The translations under genes were made by a program, and so were the position numbers. The notes under the pieces were generated by a model. That model ran no database searches. It worked only from the letters and a program-made list of their open reading frames with translations, and was not told the origin of the DNA. A stretch of 64,000 bases of DNA from Promethearchaeota archaeon (GTDB lineage: Archaea; Asgardarchaeota; Lokiarchaeia; Sigyniarchaeales; SOKP01). The stretch spans positions 197,183 through 261,182 of the forward strand of contig JAHPZI010000022.1 of the NCBI GenBank assembly GCA_019058295.1. Reading direction: 5' to 3'. Shown here one piece after another: positions 55,177 through 63,039 of the stretch. The stretch's first letter is position 1. Each line of letters starts with the position of its first letter.

Positions 55177-56223
55177 CTATTTAATTATTACCATTTCATG
55201 GAGCGTAGTTCCCGTTTCTTTATAAGCAGTTCCTTCATAATTAAAAGTGATATCGAAATTAGAATTAAACCTAAAATAACCAGGTCTGAGTTTTAAGAGG
55301 TTTTTAGCGATAAATCGTAAAACTGGACTTAATTCTAAAAGTAAACTATCAGCATCAATGATTTCCTGAACATCCAATGTTATTAAATTTCCCTTTGAAA
55401 GGTCAAACTTTAATGTTTTTGGATATTTATTTTCTACTTTATCATGATACTGAAGATTTTCTTGAATTAATTCAAATTCACCTGTGCTGAGAATAACATT
55501 TTCATTCTTCGCAAGCATAAGCACTTTAATAGCATGGTTATCCATCTTTTTACTGCATTGAATATAAGCATAAATAAGGGTAAAATTTTCTGAGTAAAGG
55601 CGTCCCCAATACCAATAATCTACAATTCTAGCAAGATTGAAATTTATCCAATTATGATCATGATATCCAACTCCTTTAACTTCAATGGTCTCATTAAGTA
55701 CTTTAATAGTCCCTTCTACATGAGCTCTTGGGAGAGGTACAACCCAACCAAACTGTCCTTTATTTCTAAACTCAGTATAACCTCTTCCAGGCATCCATCC
55801 ATGAACTTGAGCAGTATAGTTCAGGTGCATTCCATATTCTCCTTCATCTAAAAGAATTTCATATTGAAGTAATTTCTGATTTGAAGAATCCACTTTTAAA
55901 TAATTCTTGCCTATACTAACATCAGCAATTTCTCGTGAGACTTTCATATCTGATTGGAGATAATTGTATGTATTTTGGATTTTTTCTCCATTGGGTTTAT
56001 ATATATCGATTTCTACAGCAACTTTTCCAGTTCGCTGGTGTTTTGCCCAAAAAAATCCAACCACTGTATAACCATTATCAAGACGAGCATCAAAATACCA
56101 CCATTCAGAATTTCCTTTCTTATTTATATCAATATGTAGAGCATCAAATTTAGGATCAAATACAGTAATTTTTCCATCTTTTCTTCCTGGTCCTGACCAA
56201 GCTTCTTTAATTTTATCTGTCAT
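55177..56223 (-). CDS. CrtC/AttH-like lipocalin-fold protein
   Basis: The motifs EWWYFDARLDNGYTVVGFFW near residue 40 and GVGYHDHNW near residue 200 are characteristic of the family that contains carotenoid 1,2-hydratase (CrtC) and AttH-like proteins, two joined lipocalin-like barrels. Members handle hydrophobic isoprenoid or polyketide substrates, by hydration or cyclisation. There is no signal peptide, so the protein is cytoplasmic. It ends the five-gene leftward operon with the SCP2 protein. The start is set at ATG 56223; GTG codons at 56232 and 56229 are in frame and close to a GGTG site. Confidence 0.8.
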   Translation of the reverse strand: MTDKIKEAWSGPGRKDGKITVFDPKFDALHIDINKKGNSEWWYFDARLDNGYTVVGFFWAKHQRTGKVAVEIDIYKPNGEKIQNTYNYLQSDMKVSREIADVSIGKNYLKVDSSNQKLLQYEILLDEGEYGMHLNYTAQVHGWMPGRGYTEFRNKGQFGWVVPLPRAHVEGTIKVLNETIEVKGVGYHDHNWINFNLARIVDYWYWGRLYSENFTLIYAYIQCSKKMDNHAIKVLMLAKNENVILSTGEFELIQENLQYHDKVENKYPKTLKFDLSKGNLITLDVQEIIDADSLLLELSPVLRFIAKNLLKLRPGYFRFNSNFDITFNYEGTAYKETGTTLHEMVIIK

Positions 56224-56279
56224 AAACACCACATTAAATATATAAAAGATAATATAAATTAAATAAAAAATTTACTGAA

Positions 56280-56687
56280 TTATTCTTGTAGAAGAGCAAA
56301 CAGCTTCATCATAGGAAATAGTTTAAAAATCCCCTTTATTTGAACTGGTCCAAATATCCATTTTAATCCGAGTTTTATCATAGATATTCTTTTCATCGCA
56401 AATGCTAGGAATGTCTGAGTATCCATGGAAACTAATCCATCCCAACCAATTGATTTTTTCTTTAAATTTGATTCTGGTTTATTTGGTACGCTTTTAACAC
56501 TCAATTGGCCTTTATTTATAATAATTAGCGCAGCATAGTTTAAGTTTGTAGCATTTATTAGGTACTTACGCTGAGTATTCTTAAACTTTTCTTTGAAGCT
56601 AGATTTTTCGTTTAAAGGATTCACTATATTTTCTAATAGTCCCGCAAATCCTTTAGCGTAATCTAAAATAATATTTGATTCGCTCAT
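56280..56687 (-). CDS. SCP2-like sterol/lipid-carrier domain protein
   Basis: The 135-residue protein fits the SCP2 fold: NYAALIIINKGQLSVKSVP (strands), WDGLVSMDTQTFLAFAMKRISM and the end GPVQIKGIFKLFPMMKLFALL, matching the usual strand-helix pattern with the closing G-x-[IV]-KG-x-x-x-LFPMM helix. SCP2 domains bind lipids or fatty acyl-CoA in a tunnel. The ATG overlaps the stop of the FAD-oxidase gene by four bases (ATGA), which means coupled translation. A GGAGGGTG ribosome-binding site lies upstream. It probably presents a hydrophobic substrate to the oxidase. Confidence 0.82.
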   Translation of the reverse strand: MSESNIILDYAKGFAGLLENIVNPLNEKSSFKEKFKNTQRKYLINATNLNYAALIIINKGQLSVKSVPNKPESNLKKKSIGWDGLVSMDTQTFLAFAMKRISMIKLGLKWIFGPVQIKGIFKLFPMMKLFALLQE

Positions 56688-58261
56688 TTATTTTCACCCT
56701 CCTTTTTTGCGGTTATGTAAAAGCCTGAATCAGCAACTCCGTTAGGGTCAAAAGCTGCCTTAATTTTACGAAGCCAATTATGATAATTCATCATATGAGG
56801 GCCCCATTCGTCATGCAATTTATCACCCTCTATAAAAAATGGCGCACCTAAGTGTTTAATTAAATCTTGTTTATTACTTTCATCCATATAATTAGCCATT
56901 CCTTTCACGCTTTTCAAATCTGATTGATTAAACATTGTAGGTGACTCCATATGGAAAAAATGTCCGCCCTCATAACTAGTCATCCAAGCACCTTCACCAA
57001 AATCATTTGCGATAGCCTCCTTTTTAATATATTTCTGCTTTAAAGGAATATTTGTTTTCTCAGCACGAAGACATAAAGCAGCAGCATCTGCTTGACCCTT
57101 AGCTGACTGGAACCCTCCAGTTGCTATAAAACCATGATATCCGAGATTAGCGCGTAGGCACTCAGCATAAAAAACTTTCTCAGGAACATATTTTGTATCT
57201 ACAATATTTTCGAGATCATATTCAGTGAGTATATCCTCCATGACCATTTGTTTATAGTCAAATTCTCGTTTTGTTCTTGCTCCCATAACCACCAATAACG
57301 GATTTTTCAATACACCAAGAGCCATTTTATCCATCAAACCTTCTATACTGTATGAAAAAATAGCCATGACGGCTAAACCAGATATATGACTAACTATAAA
57401 ACCGACTTCCTCTTCTTCTACCCGAAGCATTATCTTCTCTAATCCTTTCCAGCTTTTACAATCAAAAACATAGGCTCGTATATAATCTGGTTTCTCAAAA
57501 TTATAGAGAGGTGCGTGACCAGTCATGACAAATTTTGTATCAGTTGGATAGGGAAATAATTTTATACCAACTTTAGTAAAAACACCGATTCCCGATTTTG
57601 CACCAACCCATCCCCTCATGATACCTCTCAAACTTGGACCGGGCCCATCACCAATAAACCAATCAGGATTATTTTTCTGTCCTAATGAACCTAATCTCAA
57701 TATATTTCCATCAGGAAGTACCCACTCAACCCCTAAAACATTCCTTGCACTATGTCCCGTTTGGGGTGATGTAAAGCCAGGACCCGCCATTGAGGTGTGG
57801 CTCGCCAGAGGTGATGCCATTGGGCCTGCCCCAGGCATGTGAACTGTCAAACCATATTTCATGGCTTCTGCTTGAAGCTGTGCTCCACTAACATATGATT
57901 CTACTACGGCATACAAGTTTTTTTCATCAATCTTAACGATCTTATTCATTCTACGGAGATCTAATATTATAGAGTTATCTGTGCTTGGTTGATTCCATGG
58001 ACCAAGGCCAGTTGATTGAGCTTTAAATTTAATCTTATATTTATTACATAATTGCACGATCTTCTGTACTTCCTCTGTAGTAGAAGGAAGTATTACAGCT
58101 TTAGGCACAGAAGAAAATGGGATTGGTTCTTTTCCCTCCATATAATTAACAAACTCTGTACACCAATTATAAGCATAAATATTTGTCATTACATCCCCAT
58201 CATCGATAAATTCTGGACCTACAACATCTTGAAACTCTTTTAATATGTCCTTATCTAACAT
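56684..58261 (-). CDS. FAD-linked oxidase, third set (a)
   Basis: The PCMH FAD domain is seen in VILPSTTEEVQKIVQLCNKYKIKFKAQSTGLGPWNQP and ILDLRRMNKIVKIDEKNLYAVVESYVSGAQLQAEAMKYGLTVHMPGAG; NPNGVADSG-like AAFDPNGVADSGFYI closes it. The flavin loop carries GPWNQP where other copies have GGG-type glycines, so it may differ in flavin attachment. It is sandwiched between the Fe-S gene (2 bases away) and the SCP2 gene (overlap), which suggests a lipid-like alcohol or hydroxy acid as substrate. The family resembles vanillyl-alcohol oxidase rather than GlcD proper, but this is by eye. Confidence 0.88.
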   Translation of the reverse strand: MLDKDILKEFQDVVGPEFIDDGDVMTNIYAYNWCTEFVNYMEGKEPIPFSSVPKAVILPSTTEEVQKIVQLCNKYKIKFKAQSTGLGPWNQPSTDNSIILDLRRMNKIVKIDEKNLYAVVESYVSGAQLQAEAMKYGLTVHMPGAGPMASPLASHTSMAGPGFTSPQTGHSARNVLGVEWVLPDGNILRLGSLGQKNNPDWFIGDGPGPSLRGIMRGWVGAKSGIGVFTKVGIKLFPYPTDTKFVMTGHAPLYNFEKPDYIRAYVFDCKSWKGLEKIMLRVEEEEVGFIVSHISGLAVMAIFSYSIEGLMDKMALGVLKNPLLVVMGARTKREFDYKQMVMEDILTEYDLENIVDTKYVPEKVFYAECLRANLGYHGFIATGGFQSAKGQADAAALCLRAEKTNIPLKQKYIKKEAIANDFGEGAWMTSYEGGHFFHMESPTMFNQSDLKSVKGMANYMDESNKQDLIKHLGAPFFIEGDKLHDEWGPHMMNYHNWLRKIKAAFDPNGVADSGFYITAKKEGENK

Positions 58262-58263
58262 TG

Positions 58264-59583
58264 TTAGGATCCTCCTGCTGTTGCTTGTTTTAATTTTTCA
58301 GGTTCTAAACCTAAAGCCATCAATATTAATTCGCTTATATCGTAATATTTCAATTTTGAACCACTTTCTTTAATCCCATCTTGCAAATTTGTGGAGCAGA
58401 ATGGACAAGCAGATACAAGAATATTAGCTCCCGAATCCTCTGCTTCTTCAATTCTATTTTTAGAAGCTCTAATAGCCATATCTGGAAAGGCAGATTTTAC
58501 ACCAGCTCCCGCTCCACAGCAATAGGAATATTCCATTATACGCTCCATTTCAACTAATTTTAATCCTGGAATTTTATTTAAAATGTTCCTGGGTGCATCA
58601 TAAACTCCCCTTGCTCCAATATTTTTCGGTTTTGGTGGTATATTTATTGATACTAATGGCATTAATTTAAGCTCATCTCCCGCCCATTCTTCATATTGTT
58701 CAGCGGTCCTACCTAAATGACAGGGATCATGATAGGTAACCGTAATAGGTACTTCAGTTGTAAATTTTAATTTCCCTTCCTCAATTAATTGTTCAAAGAA
58801 CTCCACAGTATGTAAAACTTCAAAGTTATATTCTCTATATAAGGGATAATCTACTTTGAACGTATCATAGCACCCAGCACAGCTAAAAATAATGGTTTCA
58901 ATTCCCTTTGATTCCATGACATCTAAATTTTTATTTAGTTGCACTTTAAAAGATTCAACATCTCCAGTTCGGTATACAGGACTCCCACAACAAAACTCAT
59001 CATCTTTTAAAATATTAAATGGAACTCCTGCAGCATTCATTATACGTGCTGCAGCTATGGCCATTTCTTTCCTCCTATAAGAAGAAGTGCATCCCACATA
59101 ATATAATAACTTTGCATCAGGATCAACTTTAATATCTGAAGGTAACCAATCTACTCTTTTTTCATGTGGTTCATTATAAGGATTATTCACTTTTTTCATT
59201 GCTTCAGTATAAGCTTTTTGTTGAGGCATAGGACCATATCCGTCCTTTACTAATTTTTCGCGAAATCTCATGATGATTTCTAAAGGTTCTAATGTATTCA
59301 TGTATTTACAAGCAATCGCACAGTTCCCACATTCAGTACATCTATATACAATATTTAGGAGATCCTCTGATGGTTTTACTCTACCCATTTCATAGGCTAA
59401 AGCAAGGATAATTCTCCCCCCACCACTATAAGCATGATAATCATATATATCCATAGCAGGACAACATGAAGCGTACTTCTGACTTTTGATCTGGACTTGC
59501 GGTATCCACTTACATACGGAGCAACGTAAACACATCTTAATCATCCGTTGGTATTCCTCTTCAGGAAAGTGTTCAGTCGTCAA
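58264..59583 (-). CDS. CCG-domain Fe-S oxidoreductase (HdrD/GlcF-like), third set
   Basis: The cysteine sites are Cys18/21/24 with Cys40/41, and Cys82/85/88/92. CCG domain 1 is VGCTSSYRRKE...FCCGSPVYRTG...CAGCYDTFK and domain 2 is YHDPCHLGRT...YCCGAGAGVKSAF...CPFCSTNL. It takes electrons from the two flanking FAD oxidases. The second CCG domain holds an insert of about 30 residues (EWAGDELKLMPLVSINIPPKPKNIG) compared with the other two copies. Start TTG 59583 overlaps the upstream gene by 11 bases; the ATG at 59588 is out of frame. A GGGGGTGC-like site supports this start. Confidence 0.92.
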   Translation of the reverse strand: MTTEHFPEEEYQRMIKMCLRCSVCKWIPQVQIKSQKYASCCPAMDIYDYHAYSGGGRIILALAYEMGRVKPSEDLLNIVYRCTECGNCAIACKYMNTLEPLEIIMRFREKLVKDGYGPMPQQKAYTEAMKKVNNPYNEPHEKRVDWLPSDIKVDPDAKLLYYVGCTSSYRRKEMAIAAARIMNAAGVPFNILKDDEFCCGSPVYRTGDVESFKVQLNKNLDVMESKGIETIIFSCAGCYDTFKVDYPLYREYNFEVLHTVEFFEQLIEEGKLKFTTEVPITVTYHDPCHLGRTAEQYEEWAGDELKLMPLVSINIPPKPKNIGARGVYDAPRNILNKIPGLKLVEMERIMEYSYCCGAGAGVKSAFPDMAIRASKNRIEEAEDSGANILVSACPFCSTNLQDGIKESGSKLKYYDISELILMALGLEPEKLKQATAGGS

Positions 59584-61030
59584 AACATAGCACCCCCGGA
59601 TTTAGTATGTTATTAGGATCAAAAATCTTCTTTACTTTCTTGAGAGCAGTTATAGTTTCTTCACTATGATTTGCAAAAACTTCCTTTGCCCATAAACTAT
59701 ACGGTCGATTAAAGAAAGCTCCTGCTTCTATTAGTTTTGAACTTATATCCATAAAGTTTTGTTTTATGTCAGGAATTGCACTTTCATCCCCTGGATCGTA
59801 AAATAGATCAAATTCGCAATAATACGAAGTACCTTGATTAAGAGCTTGAATATATGTCCCAAGATTTTTCTGAGCCATTTTTTCCACGATTGACACAAAT
59901 TCAGATATTCGTTCAAAATTTGTTATAAAGAATATATCTTGATATGCCCCTTTTAATCTACTTCTCCATGGAAAGGCCGTTGGTTCCTTTAGGGCAGTTA
60001 GAATATCTTTCTCGTTAATAGGGCTATTATTATTTAAATTATCTTTCTTTAATTCTTGAATAAGATCATTAATGTCATTTTCTTGATAGGAGATCTTGTC
60101 ATTGGCAAATTTTCCCCGACCTGACAATACATAAATTAAATTCCATTTTGCTAAGGAATTACTTAACTCTAAGATCTGTGTAGACTCTATCTTTACTAAA
60201 CAGGCAAGATTTAGATTCTGTAAAATAACAATTTCATCAGCATAACGATATTTTAATAATATTTGTTGTACATCCAATAAATCTTGAAGATTTTCTGATT
60301 GAAGATGAATAACTTTCTGAACTGTGGGTAGCAGTTCTAATTTCACGGTTGCCCATGTCACAACTCCTATGCTACCTTGTGCACCTTGGATCACTCTATA
60401 CGGACTAAAATGAGTCGGACCCATTGGGTTGACTTGAGCTGCCCCCCTCTTTTGTTGTTGCTTAATCGTTCCCGGTCCTGCTGCCGTTCCAGTTCTGAAT
60501 AAATCTCCCGTACCGAAAACAACTTCTGTACATAGGAGAGGATCAGAACTATCCCAGTGATATCGGGGTATTGTGATGGGTTCCCTTTTGAGCGCTGAAG
60601 TTAATACAGATTTATCTGATTCAGGATGTAAGGGTAATAATAATCTTAGTCCTTTTTCCTTAAGTTTTGGTATCAATTCTCCGAAAGTTACACCGGGTTC
60701 TACCATTACAACTCTATTTTTTCTGTCTATACTTACAATATTTTTCATTTTAGAAAGGTTTAATATAACAGTGTTATCCTTCTTAGGGAGTGTATCACCA
60801 TGATAACGCACATTAGAACTAGAACTTGTAGGTATCACCGAGAATCCTATTGAATTAGCTAATTTTAATATTTCTTCAATTTGCTTACTATTTTTTGGCC
60901 ACACGACGGATATTGGTATTTTTCCCGAAACAAAACTACAATCTTCTGAATAAGTTTTTAAGATATCCAGATTATTTGAAGCATTTTTCTTGCCGCAAAT
61001 ATTAACTAAGTTCTGAAAAATATCATTCAT
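59573..61030 (-). CDS. FAD-linked oxidase, third set (b)
   Basis: The FAD domain shows VVWPKNSKQIEEILKLANSIGFSVIPTSSSSNVRYHGDTLP and VILNLSKMKNIVSIDRKNRVVMVEPGVTFGELIPKLKEKGLRLLLPLHPESDKSVL. The flavin loop reads GSIGVVTWATVKLELLP and the closing KKIFDPNNILNPGVLCFDD is canonical. It is the first gene of the leftward operon and overlaps the Fe-S gene by 11 bases. The usual glycine-rich FAD loop is replaced by SSSSN, so non-covalent or altered flavin binding is possible. With 56684 it forms a two-oxidase, one-Fe-S arrangement like that at 11-16 kb. Confidence 0.88.
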   Translation of the reverse strand: MNDIFQNLVNICGKKNASNNLDILKTYSEDCSFVSGKIPISVVWPKNSKQIEEILKLANSIGFSVIPTSSSSNVRYHGDTLPKKDNTVILNLSKMKNIVSIDRKNRVVMVEPGVTFGELIPKLKEKGLRLLLPLHPESDKSVLTSALKREPITIPRYHWDSSDPLLCTEVVFGTGDLFRTGTAAGPGTIKQQQKRGAAQVNPMGPTHFSPYRVIQGAQGSIGVVTWATVKLELLPTVQKVIHLQSENLQDLLDVQQILLKYRYADEIVILQNLNLACLVKIESTQILELSNSLAKWNLIYVLSGRGKFANDKISYQENDINDLIQELKKDNLNNNSPINEKDILTALKEPTAFPWRSRLKGAYQDIFFITNFERISEFVSIVEKMAQKNLGTYIQALNQGTSYYCEFDLFYDPGDESAIPDIKQNFMDISSKLIEAGAFFNRPYSLWAKEVFANHSEETITALKKVKKIFDPNNILNPGVLCFDD

Positions 61031-61249
61031 TTGACGAAAATACCTTTATTTATTTATAAAATTTAATAGTATAGTTTGATGATTATTATTATTTCTTTAA
61101 ATTAATAAATAATTTTACTAAAATCTAAAGTAATTTAAGGATAAATAATAATTTATTAAAAAGCAAGTTTTATATTTTTAATGAACAATAATTAAACAAT
61201 TAAATTTTATCAATAAAAAATTAAAAAATCACAAAGGGAGAAATAAGAT

Positions 61250-62668
61250 TTGAAAGAATATGATATTGTTATTGTAGGTGGTGGTCCAGGAGGTTCAATG
61301 GCTGCAAAAGTTGCTGCTGAAAAAGGTTTAAAAACTATTTTCTTCGAAAGAGGTCGGAAACCAGGAGAGAAAAATTCTTCTGGATGTGGGTTGGGTCCGA
61401 GAATGTGGAGATCATGGCCTAATATGATGAAAACTTTAACAGAAGATAAATGTCCTTCATTACGAGCGGGTAGGTTTGCTCGTAATTATTTAGTAGATAA
61501 AAAAGGCGAAGTCTCTGCAATGATATTAGCAAGACCTACTGAATCAGTTGCTTACGAACCTGCAAAAAGCTTCATCACTATGAATTGTTATCGTAGTGAA
61601 TTTGATCCGTGGATTGCAGACTTAGCTACTAATGCTGGTGCAGAACTCAAATGTTCTTTACTTATAAAAGGACTTATTAAGGAAAATGGAACTGTAAAAG
61701 GAGTAATTGATGAAAAGGGAGAAAAATATATGGCACCGATTGTTATCGGAGCAGATGGCGCCGTTTCTATGGTTGCAAAGCAATCCGGACTACGTGATAA
61801 ATGGTATCATGATCATATCACATTAGTTCCTCAGTATGACTTTTATGCTCCTAGAGAGAAAATCGACCTAATCATGCATGAAGAGGCATTAGCTATATGG
61901 TGGATGGCAGGTGGGATTCCAAGCGCTTATCAAGTCTTTTTTGGAGACGGTTTTCATGTTGGCTTAGGTAATTGGATGCACTCCTGGGAGAGGAATCCGC
62001 TATATTATCTAAATTACGTAGTTAACCTTAAACATTTCCAGCGCACCATTAAAATGCTAGATGCAAAGCCAAGGGAAGTTCAAGCACATTTATTACCTTG
62101 GATGCCTTACCCAGAAAAAACCTATGCGAATGGTGTGATGCTGATAGGTGATGCTGCAGGCTTTCCATGTCCTCTTGAAGCAGAAGGAATATTTCCAGCT
62201 ATGGAAAGCGCAGAGATTGCAGTAGAAGTTGCTGCAGAAGCAATCGCAGAAGGAGACTATTCTGAAAATAAATTAAAAGAATATGAGAGGCGATGGCAGG
62301 AAGAATCTAGCATCGGGACAGAATTTGAAGCTGGTCCTGAATTATGGAGTGTGTGGAAGGCTCTTCCATTCAATGCTAAGAATATGGACTGGTTTATTCC
62401 TATGGTGAGTGAAGCATTGACAGGAATTTTTGATTGGTCAGAACCACATAAAGTACGCATAAGACAAATAATAGCTCATGTTAAGAAATATTTGCCCCAA
62501 GCAATGCCAACATTGATGAGTGAACTTGTTCCCTTATTTACAAAAGCATTAGAGGATGATATGGGTAAGTTAATGGACCCTGCAATCATGCCTACCTTAA
62601 TAAATTCACTTCCAAAACTAATGTCATTAATGCCAGATAAAAAGAAAAAAAGGAGGAGACGAAAGTGA
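61250..62668 (+). CDS. FixC/geranylgeranyl-reductase-like FAD dehydrogenase
   Basis: The protein opens DIVIVGGGPGGSMAAKVAAEKGLKTIFFERGRKPGEKNSSGCGLG and has IGADGAVSMVAKQSGL and LIGDAAGFPCPLEAEGIFPAMESAEIAVE, the segments of the FixC/GGR flavoprotein superfamily. Directly behind it is a ferredoxin-like FixX gene, and ETF:quinone oxidoreductase in bacteria has just this FixC-FixX pair. The C-terminal 70 residues add hydrophobic and Met-rich helices and end in a run of basic residues (KKKKRRRRK), which may hold it at the membrane. Start TTG 61250 with AAAGGGAG ten bases upstream. The 218-base region before it is the divergent promoter to the oxidase operon. Confidence 0.87.
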   Translation: MKEYDIVIVGGGPGGSMAAKVAAEKGLKTIFFERGRKPGEKNSSGCGLGPRMWRSWPNMMKTLTEDKCPSLRAGRFARNYLVDKKGEVSAMILARPTESVAYEPAKSFITMNCYRSEFDPWIADLATNAGAELKCSLLIKGLIKENGTVKGVIDEKGEKYMAPIVIGADGAVSMVAKQSGLRDKWYHDHITLVPQYDFYAPREKIDLIMHEEALAIWWMAGGIPSAYQVFFGDGFHVGLGNWMHSWERNPLYYLNYVVNLKHFQRTIKMLDAKPREVQAHLLPWMPYPEKTYANGVMLIGDAAGFPCPLEAEGIFPAMESAEIAVEVAAEAIAEGDYSENKLKEYERRWQEESSIGTEFEAGPELWSVWKALPFNAKNMDWFIPMVSEALTGIFDWSEPHKVRIRQIIAHVKKYLPQAMPTLMSELVPLFTKALEDDMGKLMDPAIMPTLINSLPKLMSLMPDKKKKRRRRK

Positions 62669-62943
62669 ACATTAATGATTTCGATCTAAAAAGTATCTCA
62701 ACACATATAGAGGGTACAGAAGATTTCATTTCTATTGATAATGATAAATGTAACCTTTGCAATCGATGCTTAGTCATTTGTATCATGAATCTTTGGAAGA
62801 AACGAGAAGGAAAAATTGTCTTAGCTGAGGATTATAAGCAAAAATGTGTAGAATGTGCTGCATGTTATCAAGTTTGTGAACCAGGTGCAATTAATTTTCA
62901 ATATCCTGCCGGAGGAACCGGCGTAGTTTTTGAGCAAGGATAA
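62665..62943 (+). CDS. FixX-like ferredoxin
   Basis: The 92-residue protein has two cysteine clusters: CNLCNRCLVIC (first, about 29-39) and CVECAACYQVCEPGA (second, about 61-75), for one or two [4Fe-4S] clusters. The opening ends in EDFISIDNDKC as in FixX. It overlaps the FAD gene by four bases (GTGA), with an AGGAGGAG ribosome-binding site, so the two subunits are produced together. It is followed by a T-rich stretch and then the acyl-CoA dehydrogenase gene. It would pass electrons from acyl-CoA oxidation to the FixC-like flavoprotein, or the reverse. Confidence 0.92.
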   Translation: MNINDFDLKSISTHIEGTEDFISIDNDKCNLCNRCLVICIMNLWKKREGKIVLAEDYKQKCVECAACYQVCEPGAINFQYPAGGTGVVFEQG

Positions 62944-62960
62944 AACTAAGATATTTAATC

Positions 62961-62982
62961 TTTTTTTTAAAAATTTTTTTTT
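62961..62982 (+). terminator. T-rich terminator after the ferredoxin gene
   Basis: Two runs of eight or nine T separated by A residues follow the stop by about 18 bases. They would end the FixC/FixX-like transcript, although read-through into the dehydrogenase gene is possible. Confidence 0.4.
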
Positions 62983-63039
62983 AGAATTCATTATTTAATT
63001 AGAATAGTATTAAAAATAGAAATAGAGTTGAGTTTAAGA

